Source of the DNA: Enterobacteriaceae bacterium RIT693
GTDB lineage: Bacteria; Pseudomonadota; Gammaproteobacteria; Enterobacterales; Enterobacteriaceae
DNA length: 64,000 bases
Assembly: GCA_009668225.1 (NCBI GenBank)
Contig: WJYK01000003.1
Span: 248,001 to 312,000, forward strand
Direction: 5' to 3'
Position 1 is the stretch's first letter, and each line of letters begins with the position of its first letter. The translations under genes and the position numbers were made by a program. Shown here one piece after another: positions 29,256 through 39,277 of the stretch. The notes under the pieces are model-generated. The model did not search any database. It was not told the DNA's origin and was given only the letters and a program-made list of their open reading frames with translations.

Positions 29256-30986
29256 CTACTCCTCTTCTTCCTCGGCCACCCGGACACCAATCTTACGTAC
29301 CAGGTTGTCTTCTTTCTCCGCCACCGTCCAAATCATCCCGGCGAACTCAACCTGGTCACCGACAACCGGCGCGCCGCCAAGCATCCCCAGCACAAAATCA
29401 CCGAGCGACTGCTGGGTATTGACCTCTTCATCCAGCGTCAGGCCGTAAATGGTCGCCACGTCGGAGAACTGGGCGCTGGCCTCCAGAATAAAGTCGCCAA
29501 AGAAGCGCTGATCCAAATCCACGGGCGGCGACTGGCTAAACAGCTTACCGAGCGCGGGAAGGTCACGTTCGCGACCGATCACGCAGAGCACATCGCCCTC
29601 GCGAAGCCGGGTGCTGCCCGTCGGGTGCAGCAGCTCGTTATCGCGGAACAGTGCGGCAATGCGCGTCTCTTCCGGCATATGCAGGTCACGCAAGGCGGCA
29701 CCTACGCACCATTTCTCTTCGCTCAGCTGATAGACAAACTGCTCCCACGGGTTATCAGGATGGATATCCAACCCTACGCGGGAAACCGGCCAGCCGACCG
29801 GTGGCACCACGACTTTTGCTTTTTTGGCCGCCCAGCCGAGGGAGGTTCCCTGAAGCAGCAGGGAAACCAGCACCACAAAGAAGGCGACGTTGAAGAACAG
29901 GCGGGCGTTATCCAGCCCGGCCATCATCGGGAAGACCGCCAGAATGATAGGCACGGCGCCACGCAGCCCAACCCAGCTGATGAACACACGTTCTCGCAGG
30001 TTAAAACCGCGGAAAGGCAGCAGGCCGGCAAAAATGGAAAGCGGACGAGCAAAAAAGATCATCCACGCTGAAAGCAGCAGTGCAGGGACCGCAATCGGCA
30101 GCAGGTCGGAAGGGTTCACCAGCAGGCCAAGCACCAGGAACATGCCGATTTGCGCCATCCAGGCCAGCCCGTCAAAGGTTTGCAGAATACCAAAGCGGCT
30201 GCGGATAGGGCGGTTACCCATCACGAAGCCACACAGGTAAACCGCCAGAATACCGCTGCCGTCCAGCGCCGTTGTCACGCCAAACACCATGATACCGCCG
30301 CTCAGCGCCAGCATCGGGTATAGCCCCTGAGGCAGGGTGATACGGTTGATCATCTGCAGCAGCAGATAGCCGCCGCCGAGGCCAAGCACGATCCCCAGCC
30401 CGAACTGCTGAATGATATGCACCAGGAACATCCAGCTCAGACCGGTCTGGTGCTGCTGGATCATCTCAATCAGCGTAATGGTGAGAAATACCGCCATCGG
30501 GTCATTACTGCCCGACTCAATCTCAAGCGTTGCGCCTACGCGCTCGTTAAGGCCTTTACCGCCGAGCAGCGAAAAGACCGCTGCGGCATCGGTCGAGCCG
30601 ACGATGGCACCGATAAGCAAGCCGTCAATGAGGTTGAGATTGAACAGCCAGGCGGCTGCAACACCGGTCAAGCCGGAGGTAATTAATACGCCAACGGTTG
30701 CCAGTGAAAGCGCGGGGCCAAGCGCAACACGAAATGAACTGGCCTGGGTTCGCATGCCGCCGTCAAGCAGGATAACCGCCAGCGCCAGGTTACTGATCAG
30801 ATAGGCGAAGGGATAATTATCAAACGGGATACCGCCCAGGCCGTCGATACCGGCCAGCATGCCGATAGCCAAAAAGATAACCAGAATGGGAATGCCCAGA
30901 CGAGAGGAGAATGAACTTAATAAGATACTGCAAGTTACCAGAACGGAACCCAAAATAAACAAACTGACTATCGCCCCTGCGTCCAA
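29256..30986 (-). CDS. cvrA: CPA1-type cation/proton antiporter with RCK domain
   Basis: The 576-residue protein matches E. coli CvrA (YcgO, NhaP2-like). Residues 1-390 form about 12-13 membrane helices with the ion-site motif [13 protein letters not shown] TrkA-C/RCK domain (400-490: [20 protein letters not shown]) and a CorC-like C-terminal domain follow. It is a predicted potassium/proton antiporter for volume or osmotic control. The start is TTG 30986 behind AAGGAGAAGA; no in-frame ATG is nearer. Confidence 0.92.
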   Translation of the reverse strand: MDAGAIVSLFILGSVLVTCSILLSSFSSRLGIPILVIFLAIGMLAGIDGLGGIPFDNYPFAYLISNLALAVILLDGGMRTQASSFRVALGPALSLATVGVLITSGLTGVAAAWLFNLNLIDGLLIGAIVGSTDAAAVFSLLGGKGLNERVGATLEIESGSNDPMAVFLTITLIEMIQQHQTGLSWMFLVHIIQQFGLGIVLGLGGGYLLLQMINRITLPQGLYPMLALSGGIMVFGVTTALDGSGILAVYLCGFVMGNRPIRSRFGILQTFDGLAWMAQIGMFLVLGLLVNPSDLLPIAVPALLLSAWMIFFARPLSIFAGLLPFRGFNLRERVFISWVGLRGAVPIILAVFPMMAGLDNARLFFNVAFFVVLVSLLLQGTSLGWAAKKAKVVVPPVGWPVSRVGLDIHPDNPWEQFVYQLSEEKWCVGAALRDLHMPEETRIAALFRDNELLHPTGSTRLREGDVLCVIGRERDLPALGKLFSQSPPVDLDQRFFGDFILEASAQFSDVATIYGLTLDEEVNTQQSLGDFVLGMLGGAPVVGDQVEFAGMIWTVAEKEDNLVRKIGVRVAEEEEE

Positions 30987-31065
30987 ATCATTCTTCTCCT
31001 TTATCTATGTTGTGGAATTTTAACATGTAACCTGCAGGTTAAATGCCCAAAAAGGGCGCTTAAAG

Positions 31066-31986
31066 TTATCTTCTTTCGCGCAAAACCGGGTGACCGCTTA
31101 CCGTCAGATAGGCTGTCTTACCGTCATGCTGCAATTGTGCGAGGGCGCCTACAGGCAGGGTGACAGTTTGCGGTTCGTGGCCAAACGGCAGACCGGAAAG
31201 GATCGGCACTTTCAGGCGTTGCTGCAGGTTTTTTCGCATCTCATCGAAGGTATATCCTGCATCGTAATCTGTCGTTGTTGCCCCATTAAAACTTCCTAAA
31301 ACAATCACTTTCTGGCGCGCCAGAATACCCGCGTGGTAAAGCTGCAGCAGCATACGCTCCACGCGGAATGGGTGTTCGTTGATGTCTTCAACCACCAGAA
31401 TCCCCCCCTCTATTAACGGTAGCCAGGGCGTACCAATCAGCGACACCAGCATCGCCAGGTTCCCTCCCCATAACGTACCGCTGGCATGCACTGCGGGGGC
31501 GTCGCTTTCCCATCTGACGGTGAATTCGGGTTCACGTAGCGCTTTCCAGAAGTGGTGCCAGGTGTATTCATCCATCTCTTCAGCGCCAAAATTTCCGGCC
31601 AGCATCGGCCCGCTAAAGGTAATCGCACCGCACTGCGCCAGCAGACCGAGCTGGAACGCGGTAAAGTCGCTGTGGCCACAGATGATTTGCGGGCGTGCGC
31701 GGAGCGCGGCACCGAGACGTGAAAAGTCGATGTTTTCAAGCAGGCGGCTTGCGCCGTAGCCCCCGCGCACGGCGAGCACAATGTCAGTTTCAGCAGGCAG
31801 CGTTACCAGATGATTGATCTCCGCAAGCCGCTCGCTGTCCGTGCCGGCAAAACGCTGGAAACGCCTCGTCACTGCCTGCTGATTGACCACCTGATGCCCA
31901 TCGTCTTCCAGTCTACGAATACCGCGCGCGGCGGCCTGCTGGTTGACGCAATAGCCAGATGGAGCAATTAAATGAATCAGAGACAT
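31066..31986 (-). CDS. ldcA: L,D-carboxypeptidase (murein tetrapeptide carboxypeptidase)
   Basis: LdcA removes the terminal D-alanine from recycled murein tetrapeptides in the cytoplasm. The S66 serine peptidase fold is clear: the nucleophile is Ser106 in ICGHSDFTA, and LWGGNLAML and [15 protein letters not shown] follow. At 306 residues it is full length. It is divergent from emtA, another murein enzyme, with 98 bases between the starts. Confidence 0.93.
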   Translation of the reverse strand: MSLIHLIAPSGYCVNQQAAARGIRRLEDDGHQVVNQQAVTRRFQRFAGTDSERLAEINHLVTLPAETDIVLAVRGGYGASRLLENIDFSRLGAALRARPQIICGHSDFTAFQLGLLAQCGAITFSGPMLAGNFGAEEMDEYTWHHFWKALREPEFTVRWESDAPAVHASGTLWGGNLAMLVSLIGTPWLPLIEGGILVVEDINEHPFRVERMLLQLYHAGILARQKVIVLGSFNGATTTDYDAGYTFDEMRKNLQQRLKVPILSGLPFGHEPQTVTLPVGALAQLQHDGKTAYLTVSGHPVLRERR

Positions 31987-32084
31987 GGTATTTCCTTGCT
32001 GAATATGATTTGGTTATCATGCCGCTCTCGAGAGTGCTTGTCATCGCCGTTACGAGGCGAGCCACATTAATTAAGGATAGATGC

Positions 32085-32696
32085 GTGAAATTAAGATGGT
32101 TTATCGTTCTGGTGCTATTTCTGGCCGGGTGTTCCAGCCATTCGCAGCAGCAGCAGGCACCGTGGGACCCGACTATCCCCACTCAGAGAGCGTTGAACTG
32201 GATGCCAATCACCGAGCAGTCCGGGCAGCAATGGGGCGTGAGCCCAAGGCTAGTAACCGCGATTATCGCGGTGGAGTCCGGAGGCAACCCACAGCTGGTT
32301 AGCGCCTCGAACGCCATTGGGCTTATGCAGATTAAGGCCTCTACGGCAGGAAGAGAAGTATACCGCAATCAGGGCTTCAGCGGACAGCCATCGAACAGTG
32401 AACTGAGAGACCCTGCGCGCAATATTGATATCGGTACGGCCTATCTGAGTATTCTTGAGCACGGTATTTTGCGGGGAATCAACGACCCGCAGGTAATGCA
32501 ATACGCGCTTATTGTCTCTTACGTGAACGGAGCGGGGGCGTTATTAAGAACCTTTGATTCTGACAGGCAGGATGCAATAGATAAAATCAACCGCCTGAGT
32601 CCGGACGAATTTTACCAGCATATTGCGACTAATCACCCGGCTCCGCAGGCACCGCGCTACCTGTATAAGGTGACGCGGGCCATGAACGCTATTTGA
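32085..32696 (+). CDS. emtA: membrane-bound endo-type lytic transglycosylase A
   Basis: EmtA (MltE) cleaves inside glycan strands of peptidoglycan. The 203-residue lipoprotein starts at GTG 32085 behind AAGGATAG; the lipobox is LAGC (Cys16). The SLT domain shows the catalytic glutamate in [10 protein letters not shown] and [12 protein letters not shown]. The longer open frame from 31959 overlaps ldcA and is rejected because the E. coli protein is also 203 residues. Its stop directly abuts the stop of convergent ycgR. Confidence 0.93.
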   Translation: MKLRWFIVLVLFLAGCSSHSQQQQAPWDPTIPTQRALNWMPITEQSGQQWGVSPRLVTAIIAVESGGNPQLVSASNAIGLMQIKASTAGREVYRNQGFSGQPSNSELRDPARNIDIGTAYLSILEHGILRGINDPQVMQYALIVSYVNGAGALLRTFDSDRQDAIDKINRLSPDEFYQHIATNHPAPQAPRYLYKVTRAMNAI

Positions 32697-33428
32697 TTAT
32701 TTCACGCGGTTGGCCTTTTCCCGGGCTGACCGCTCCAGTGAGAAAATAATCTTTTGCAGTTCGCGCTCCACTGCCGGGTTGACGTTTAAGAAGCGGAAGC
32801 TTAAGCGCGGCGTTGAAATAGTTTCATTTTTGCTGTCCACCACTTTACGTTCTGAAACCATCACCAGCTGCATATCAAAATAAAACTTACCCCATTCCAC
32901 CAGGTCCATCTCCACGCGACCAAAACGCAGGCCGGGCGCAAGGCCTGGGGGTAACGAGCCGTCAACCAACGCACCCATCCCGCCAAGCGACAGGTCGCAG
33001 AGTCGGAATGCAAACTCGGAGCCATCGGCCAGTTCGGTACGGCAGTAGTACTGCGGCTGCATCGGCGCGGTAATACGGAAATATTCCCGACGTTGAACGA
33101 ACCACAGCGACGGCGGCAGCGGCGTCGTGAACGCCGGCAGGTTCTGATATTCCGTCGCTTTCAGGCCGGGTAACGTGAACTCTACTTTTGCGCCCTGCGT
33201 TTCAGCGATGAAGTCGATGTGGTTTGCCTTCTGCACGGAAAGGTTTTCCTGCGCCTGGCTACCAAAGTCCAGAATTAAACGATCCGCTGAGACGTCGAGT
33301 ATTTTGCTAATGAACTGCCCGTTAGACCATTCCAGCCTGACGGGAACCTGCTGTTTGTGTAAGTCGCGTAGCACACCTAATACTGCCAGAGGAGACTGCT
33401 TAAGGAACTGCTCGTTATAGTGACTCAA
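32697..33428 (-). CDS. ycgR: c-di-GMP-binding flagellar brake protein
   Basis: YcgR binds c-di-GMP and acts on the flagellar motor to slow swimming. An N-terminal YcgR domain (1-110) precedes a PilZ domain with the ligand motifs QRREYFR and DLSLGG. The length is 243 residues; E. coli has 244. The start is TTG 33428 with AAGGA nine bases upstream. The gene is convergent with emtA with zero bases between stops. Together with pdeD, it gives this window two c-di-GMP components. Confidence 0.94.
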   Translation of the reverse strand: MSHYNEQFLKQSPLAVLGVLRDLHKQQVPVRLEWSNGQFISKILDVSADRLILDFGSQAQENLSVQKANHIDFIAETQGAKVEFTLPGLKATEYQNLPAFTTPLPPSLWFVQRREYFRITAPMQPQYYCRTELADGSEFAFRLCDLSLGGMGALVDGSLPPGLAPGLRFGRVEMDLVEWGKFYFDMQLVMVSERKVVDSKNETISTPRLSFRFLNVNPAVERELQKIIFSLERSAREKANRVK

Positions 33429-33564
33429 GGCTCAAGTCCTTGTTGTTTTTTCAGGTTGTGGTATCGAAGCTTATCGGCAAAACCGGACAAAACTTAATAC
33501 AAATTTTTGATTTTTTTTGCCTGAAAATGAGTATAACCGGGTGAGATTCATCACGTTTTTACGC

Positions 33565-33580
33565 AACCGGGCTATACTCT
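33565..33580 (+). promoter_or_regulatory. probable ymgE promoter -10 region
   Basis: CTATACT (33572-33578), preceded by CCGGG, has the form of a stationary-phase (sigma-S) -10 element. It lies about 85 bases before ymgE; the GC-rich leader between them carries no gene. Confidence 0.4.
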
Positions 33581-33664
33581 TTTTGACAGTAGGCCGCTGA
33601 CTTGGGTGCAGAAGGCGCCCGGCGAGCCTGCTAAAGCTCACAATGTAGAAGAGGACGTTCTAAA

Positions 33665-33916
33665 ATGGGTATCCTGGCCTGGATTATTTTTGGTCTCATC
33701 GCGGGTGTGGTTGCTAAGTTAATTATGCCTGGCAAAGACGGCGGCGGCATTATCCTCACTTGTATTCTGGGGATCGTGGGCGCGGTGGTAGGCGGCTGGG
33801 TGGCAACGGCATTGCACCTTGGCGGGCCGGTAACCGGCTTTAACTGGCCAAGTTTCTTTGTGGCGGTGATTGGCGCCATTATTGTGCTGGCTATTTTCAG
33901 GATGGTACGACGGTAG
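33665..33916 (+). CDS. ymgE: GlsB/YeaQ/YmgE-family membrane protein
   Basis: The 83-residue protein has three hydrophobic helices and the glycine-rich family pattern IFGLIAGVVAKLIMPGKDGGG. These small inner-membrane proteins are called transglycosylase-associated and are usually stress or stationary-phase induced; the function is unknown. In E. coli the homologue lies near ycgR and treA, so by position it is ymgE rather than yeaQ. GAGGACG precedes the start. Confidence 0.85.
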   Translation: MGILAWIIFGLIAGVVAKLIMPGKDGGGIILTCILGIVGAVVGGWVATALHLGGPVTGFNWPSFFVAVIGAIIVLAIFRMVRR

Positions 33917-33931
33917 AAAGTCATTGATTAA

Positions 33932-33957
33932 AAAAACGGCCCTTCGGGGCCGTTTTT
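33932..33957. terminator. bidirectional terminator between ymgE and the TonB receptor gene
   Basis: AAAAACGGCCC-TTCG-GGGCCGTTTTT serves the convergent genes. Confidence 0.92.
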
Positions 33958-33975
33958 ACGTTTTAAGCTTTGCGA

Positions 33976-36153
33976 TTAAAAGTCATAGCCTACGGTGGCA
34001 ATAACCGAACGTTCCGCACCCCAATAGCAATAGCCCGTCCCATAGCAGCCCGCCACATAATCACGGCCGGTCAGGTTTGTGGCATTAAGCTGTACAAATG
34101 CGCCTTTCATCGACGGTGTCCATGCGCCCAGATCTGCCCGAACCATGGCATCCAGCAGCGTTGCGGAAGGTACCCGCAGGGTATTTTCGTTGTCGGCCCA
34201 CTGTTTGCCGATGTAGCGAATCCCTGCGCCCAGGCTGATGCCGTAATCGGCTTTGAACGTGCTCCACAGGCTCGCCAATTGATTTGGCGTGACGTATGGC
34301 GTGTTGCCGTCGTTACCGTCAATCGCGTCTTTATAGCGTACACGGTTGAGGGTATAGCTGGCGATGGTCGACAGGCGTGGCGTCAGCTGAGTACGCGCCT
34401 CCAGCTCAAGCCCCTGGGAATGCACTTTGCCCGCGGGTTCAAAATATCCGCCCTGAACGTTACGGTTGCCCACATCTTTCTGGGTCAGATCGTAAACGGC
34501 GGCACTATACAAATCGCTGGTGCCGGCCGGCTGGTATTTAACCCCGGCTTCGTACTGTTCAGCGGTCGTAGGTTTCAGCAGCTTGCCTTCGGCATCGGAA
34601 AGCACCTGCGGCGTGACGGCCTGGCTGTAGCTCACATACGGAGAAATACCGTTATCAAAGGCGTACAGCAGGGAAGCGCGGCCGCTAAAGTGGTTATCTG
34701 TGCGGTTGTCCGTCACGTCGCTGTCGATAGCCGTCGCCACCAGGTGGCTTTTGGTGACCAAATGGTCGTAGCGGCCAGACAGCGTCATATGCCAGCGGTC
34801 CCACTTCATTTCGTCCTGCAGGTACGCCCCGGTTTGCTCATACTGGCGGCGGCCAGCTTTAACCAGCAGCCCCTGATTGATGGTCTGGTAGCTATCGTCG
34901 CGCGGGTCAAAGTAATAGTAGCCGCCAATGCCGCCAGAAACGCCGGTCCACGGATTCAGGTTGGTGGTATAGCCAGTCCCGTCCGTCAGATCGTTGGTGA
35001 ACCGGTGATATTCGCCGCCAAGCACCACTTTATGCTGCAGCTCGCCGGTCGCGAAGTCGGCTTCAAGCTGATTGTCGATGGCCCAGGCATCCAGCGAGGA
35101 GTTTTCGCTGCTGTAATAGCGTGACAGTTCGTTGTGTGCGGTGTCCGCCCAGCCAATCTGATAGGCCTGGCGCAGCGCGACGTTAGAGTGGGTGTAGCTG
35201 GCGTTCGAGCGGAACGACCAGACATCATCGAAGGCGTGAGCAAACTCGTAGCTGTAGATCTGCTGGTGGCGCTTAAAGGCGTCATCGCCCGGTTGCACGT
35301 CAGAGAACCCGGTATCCAGCTTGCGTCCCGTGGTGCTGTAAAGACTGCCGTCGCCCGGAACGGAACCGTGGTAGCCGCCGGAGGGATCTTTTTCCAGGTA
35401 AGCTCTCAGCACCAGAGACGTAGCGTCGTCAGGTTGCCACAGCAGAGAAGGCGAAATGGCGTAGCGCTCGTCGCGCGTGTTTTCATACTGCGTATCGCTA
35501 TTTTTGGTCAGGCCGGTGATGCGGAAGGCCCACTGGTCGTTAATCGCATTGGTGTAATCAAACGCCGTGCCGTTGGTGTTATGGTTGCCGTACATCGTCC
35601 GCACGTGGCCTTCTTCAACAAACTGCGGGCGTTTCGAGGTTTCCATCACCAGGCCGCCCGGTACGGTCTGGCCGTAAAGTGCGGAAGAGGGGCCTTTGAT
35701 CACATCAAGGCGCTCCAGGAACCACGGATCGACCTGCACGACGTTAAAGCTTCCCGCGTCGCTCATCAGGCGAAGGCCATCAAGGAAGATGTTATTCACA
35801 TCGCCACCGTGGAAACCGCGCAGCGCAACGGTGTCGTAGCGGGTTGCACCGCCGGCAAAACCTGTAAACACGCCAGGCGTGTAGTTCAGCGCGCTGTTAA
35901 TGGTCTGCGCGCCCTGGTCTTCCATTTGCTGGCGGGTAACGACGGAGATGCTTTGTCCGGTGGTAATCAGCGGCTGGTCAGTCTTTGTTGCGCCGCGTGT
36001 GGTGGTGGCAGTGTAACCAATCGTCGGGGATGTTGCGGTATCAGCCGGTTTGGCGGTGACAACCAGCGTTTCTTCAGCCGATGCGGAAATAGGTGCGATG
36101 AGAGCAAGCGCGCAGAACAAAGCAGAACGCTTTACGGTAAAAGCCTTTATCAT
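33976..36153 (-). CDS. TonB-dependent siderophore receptor, FhuA/FoxA-like
   Basis: The 725-residue outer-membrane receptor has a signal peptide of about 26 residues (cleavage after SASA), a TonB box EETLVVTA, a plug domain (VALRGF, DGLRLM, VIKGPSSALYGQTVPGG) and a 22-strand barrel ending in ATVGYDF. The extreme C-terminal segment with paired cysteines (VAGCYGTGYCYWGAERS) resembles FhuA, which suggests a hydroxamate siderophore such as ferrichrome or ferrioxamine. A Fur box lies upstream. It stands alone, with no siderophore synthesis gene nearby. The exact ligand is unknown. Confidence 0.85.
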   Translation of the reverse strand: MIKAFTVKRSALFCALALIAPISASAEETLVVTAKPADTATSPTIGYTATTTRGATKTDQPLITTGQSISVVTRQQMEDQGAQTINSALNYTPGVFTGFAGGATRYDTVALRGFHGGDVNNIFLDGLRLMSDAGSFNVVQVDPWFLERLDVIKGPSSALYGQTVPGGLVMETSKRPQFVEEGHVRTMYGNHNTNGTAFDYTNAINDQWAFRITGLTKNSDTQYENTRDERYAISPSLLWQPDDATSLVLRAYLEKDPSGGYHGSVPGDGSLYSTTGRKLDTGFSDVQPGDDAFKRHQQIYSYEFAHAFDDVWSFRSNASYTHSNVALRQAYQIGWADTAHNELSRYYSSENSSLDAWAIDNQLEADFATGELQHKVVLGGEYHRFTNDLTDGTGYTTNLNPWTGVSGGIGGYYYFDPRDDSYQTINQGLLVKAGRRQYEQTGAYLQDEMKWDRWHMTLSGRYDHLVTKSHLVATAIDSDVTDNRTDNHFSGRASLLYAFDNGISPYVSYSQAVTPQVLSDAEGKLLKPTTAEQYEAGVKYQPAGTSDLYSAAVYDLTQKDVGNRNVQGGYFEPAGKVHSQGLELEARTQLTPRLSTIASYTLNRVRYKDAIDGNDGNTPYVTPNQLASLWSTFKADYGISLGAGIRYIGKQWADNENTLRVPSATLLDAMVRADLGAWTPSMKGAFVQLNATNLTGRDYVAGCYGTGYCYWGAERSVIATVGYDF

Positions 36154-36251
36154 TTTAGGGGTCCGGAAGTATTGAGGTCATCATCCTGATGGAATTCCTC
36201 CGTCGGACTGGGCGACGGGAAAGCGCAGTGAATCTACATGCGATTTCGAAT

Positions 36252-36270
36252 GCGAATTATTATCGTTATT
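36252..36270 (-). promoter_or_regulatory. Fur box of the siderophore receptor gene
   Basis: GCGAATTATTATCGTTATT is a fair match to the 19-base Fur consensus and lies about 100 bases upstream of the receptor start. The remaining bases to 36434 show nothing else. Confidence 0.65.
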
Positions 36271-36434
36271 ATTACATCACACAAGCGTTGTTATGTTTTT
36301 TTATGCGTGAAAGTCCATGAAATAATGAGTGATTTAGTTTGTTGATTGTTCCGGATGTAACCATTCAGGCAGGAATAAATGCGCAGTAACTGACCCCTAC
36401 GGCCCGGCAGATCCGCAGGGGGGTTGACTTAGGA

Positions 36435-38399
36435 TCAAAATTTATATTCGATACCGGCCCAAACGTTGCGGCCTTCCTCAATAAACCCTTCGCTTAGTGC
36501 ATATTTACTGTCGAACAGGTTGTTAACTGATGCATTAACGCTTATGCCATAGCCCACGTTGTAGTCGGCACGCAGATGCGTGACGGCGAAGCCAGCGGCT
36601 TTTTGGGTGCCGCTGCTGTTGCTGTAACTGGATGAGCGAGCTTCTTCCGAGAGAGTAAATCGTAAGGAGTCCAGCGGTCTGAACGTTAGCCATGAAGTTA
36701 GCGTTTGGGTTGGCTGGCCGGTGGGTTTACCCGCTTCGCGGGATTTGATATCCGCGTGAATAAGGCCGTAGCTGGCGCCAACGTCGAGCATATCCAATGG
36801 ACTGCCGTTGATGCCGATATCCACGCCGCTATAATTAATGCGACCGCTGTTCTGGTTCTGCGTCAGCCTGTCGCTGATGGACTTTGACACAATAGCGTCG
36901 CTGACGCGGTTGTACCAGATGCTGGTTTCATAGCGCCAGCTTCCATTGATATGCCCGCTCCAGGTCAGCGCTATGTTTTGTGCTCGCTCCGCCTTCAGCT
37001 GGGGGTTGACCAACGCAATTTGGTTCATCGCCGGTTTCATGGTGGTGTAGCGCTCTTTCAGCGTCGGGAAGCGGGTACGATCTGATAGCGAGAGTGACAG
37101 CCAGTCCTGATGGTTAAGATGATAGCGTGCCAATGTTTCCCAGTTAAATGCCGACTTGCTGTTGTTTTCATAGAAGGTCAGACTGCCATTTTTTTCATGC
37201 TTCATACCCTGAACGCTGTCACGCCAGTCGTAACTTATGCCGCTGACGATGTCCAGATTCTGGGTAGCAGCCCACTGATATTCGCTGGCAATGGACCAGG
37301 TTCGATCCCGATAGCGGTCGTACGGTGCTGTCGGAGCGCCTTTCTCCCTGTGGGTATCGTTTTTCCAGTTAATGGCAAAAGACAAGAGATCGCTTTCACG
37401 TACATCCGCTGAGAGCTGCAGACCGCCGCCGGTACTGAAGTCCGCATAGTGGCTGTAGCCCCCACGCTTATTCTGTAAATCTTCCAGCGTGTTGTTCAAC
37501 AGCAGCGTATTTTTAAAACTGTCGTGATAGAGACGGCTTTTCAGCGTAAAGCGTTCACCTAAATGCGTCGTGCCCTGATAGTAATAGCTCTCTTTGTCAT
37601 ACTGCGGCCACTGCCAGTAGCGTGGCGTTTGCAGGGTTCCAGCATAAGGTGGGCTGTCCTTTTCTCCGTTCTGATTAATATAAGTAAAGGTGTATTCGTC
37701 GTTAACCCGTGGCGTAAAGCCGACTTTGATTACGCCATTAGTATCCTCTGCCGATGAGTTGATCATCCTGCCATGTGTCCCGACAGTATCGCTGCTTACG
37801 CCGTGCGGCAGGCCGAGATAATCCTGCTTTAACTTGCTGCCGTTAAGCTGAATAAACCCCCGATCGTTGCTAAGACCCAGAGAAGCATGCATATCTTTGG
37901 CATTATCGCTCCCACGACTCCAGCCCTGGCGGTAGCCCAGCCCTCCTTCCAGCGGTTTACTCGGTTTCTGAGTGGTAATATTGATGGCTCCGCCCATCTG
38001 GTTGGGTCCCAGCAGCAGGGATGAATAGTCTTTCGACACCTCAAGAGAGGCGATATCAGAGGTTAAGATACGGCCTAAATCGAAGTTTCCGTCATAGGGA
38101 ACGTAGATAGGCACGCCGTCGAGAAAGATGGGTATCTGGCGGCTATCGAAACCGCGCACTTTGACCTGCAGTTCGTTACGTCCCCCTGATTTTTGTAGCG
38201 TAACGCCGGGTACGGTTGCCAGGGCGCTGGCCACGTTCTGTTTATCCAGTTTTTCCATCATCTCCTGCCCGAGAATGGTGGTGGTTGCAGAGGCCGGGCT
38301 TGACCAGACGGTCATTCTGTCGGCTTCCTGATCCGCGATCGCCGGCTGTACCAGCGCGAGGCCTATTGAAATGCAGAGGGGTGTCATTCCTGTTTTCAT
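36435..38399 (-). CDS. TonB-dependent receptor of the ModE-linked uptake operon
   Basis: The 654-residue outer-membrane receptor has a signal peptide to about residue 22, a TonB box (DRMTVWSS), a plug (VRGFDSRQIPIFLDGVPI, LLGPNQMGGAINI) and a barrel ending in the expected aromatic residue (GIEYKF). It is the last gene of a six-gene operon and starts 23 bases after modD. The operon's ModE-type operator and ModD point to a molybdenum or tungsten compound as ligand, but the receptor sequence alone does not tell. Confidence 0.82.
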   Translation of the reverse strand: MKTGMTPLCISIGLALVQPAIADQEADRMTVWSSPASATTTILGQEMMEKLDKQNVASALATVPGVTLQKSGGRNELQVKVRGFDSRQIPIFLDGVPIYVPYDGNFDLGRILTSDIASLEVSKDYSSLLLGPNQMGGAINITTQKPSKPLEGGLGYRQGWSRGSDNAKDMHASLGLSNDRGFIQLNGSKLKQDYLGLPHGVSSDTVGTHGRMINSSAEDTNGVIKVGFTPRVNDEYTFTYINQNGEKDSPPYAGTLQTPRYWQWPQYDKESYYYQGTTHLGERFTLKSRLYHDSFKNTLLLNNTLEDLQNKRGGYSHYADFSTGGGLQLSADVRESDLLSFAINWKNDTHREKGAPTAPYDRYRDRTWSIASEYQWAATQNLDIVSGISYDWRDSVQGMKHEKNGSLTFYENNSKSAFNWETLARYHLNHQDWLSLSLSDRTRFPTLKERYTTMKPAMNQIALVNPQLKAERAQNIALTWSGHINGSWRYETSIWYNRVSDAIVSKSISDRLTQNQNSGRINYSGVDIGINGSPLDMLDVGASYGLIHADIKSREAGKPTGQPTQTLTSWLTFRPLDSLRFTLSEEARSSSYSNSSGTQKAAGFAVTHLRADYNVGYGISVNASVNNLFDSKYALSEGFIEEGRNVWAGIEYKF

Positions 38400-38422
38400 T
38401 TTTGTCTTCCATGGTGTGAGGG

Positions 38423-39277
38423 TTATTCAGCGGTATCCGGCCCTAGCCTGACCTGAATATCGGCCGGTGGCGCATAGTAAGGGGAGGAGGTGATAAACAG
38501 CGTGATGCCGCAGTCAAGATAGCGTTCAAGCGAGGTACGCGTTATCCCGCCCGTTAACGCCAGTTTGCAATTTGGTGCAAGACGTGAAGCCCGGGCCGCG
38601 ATATCGGTGGCCTGCTCAGGGGTAAATTTATCCAGCTGTAAAACATCCGGCTCAGCGGCCAGCGCCGACAGGGCTTCTTCCGGCGTTTCGGCCTCAACAA
38701 CGATCTTTTTCTCCGGCGCCGCCTGCCTTAGCTTGCTTATCAGGCCGAACCAGTCATGACCGTCATGAACAAAACGGCGATGGTTAGCGAACAGAAGAAT
38801 CGTCTCGCCGCAGCCAGCCCGGTGAATCAAGCCACCGGCAGCCAGAACGGCCTGGGTTGCCAGAAGCTTCGTGCCGGGGATTGTTTTACGCGTACAGGCG
38901 ATGTGCCCATTGGGGTGGCGCTTGTGCAGGATAGCCAGCATGCTGGCCATTTCATTTGAGACGCCGCAGCTCCACTCGATGATATTTTGCGCGGCCTTCC
39001 AGCCCTGATGGAGCGCAGCCGCGCTTCCGCTAGCCGTGAGCAGGAGCCGATCGGGCTGAGCGTGTTCGCCGTCGCGGAATGAAGTACACACGGTAAGGCC
39101 CAGGCTATGGAGCATTTGGGTGGCCGCCGCAAGCCCGCTTACACAGCCGCCGTCCCGGTGAACAAACGTCATTCTTCCCGGACGTAAGCTAATACCCAGC
39201 GCCCGGGTAGTCAGGTCACCCTGAGCGATATCCTCAAGCAGCCAGGCGTCAGTTTGTGCCTGCGGGATAAAGATCAT
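38423..39277 (-). CDS. modD: ModD, quinolinate phosphoribosyltransferase-like protein
   Basis: The 284-residue protein has the NadC/QPRTase fold: CTRKTIPGTKLL, a histidine/glycine segment GGLIHRAGCGETILLFANH, and LALTGGITRTSLERY. ModD proteins are found in molybdate transport operons of several proteobacteria; their reaction is unknown. It overlaps the methyltransferase gene upstream by four bases (ATGA) and is followed by the TonB receptor. NadC itself is unlikely because of the context and the altered active-site segment. Confidence 0.8.
   Translation of the reverse strand: MIFIPQAQTDAWLLEDIAQGDLTTRALGISLRPGRMTFVHRDGGCVSGLAAATQMLHSLGLTVCTSFRDGEHAQPDRLLLTASGSAAALHQGWKAAQNIIEWSCGVSNEMASMLAILHKRHPNGHIACTRKTIPGTKLLATQAVLAAGGLIHRAGCGETILLFANHRRFVHDGHDWFGLISKLRQAAPEKKIVVEAETPEEALSALAAEPDVLQLDKFTPEQATDIAARASRLAPNCKLALTGGITRTSLERYLDCGITLFITSSPYYAPPADIQVRLGPDTAE

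Noticed and set aside
33970-36189. Long plus-strand frames (384 and 351 codons) opposite the siderophore receptor
   Set aside because: They are antisense shadows of a GC-rich outer-membrane receptor gene; their translations show no domain.
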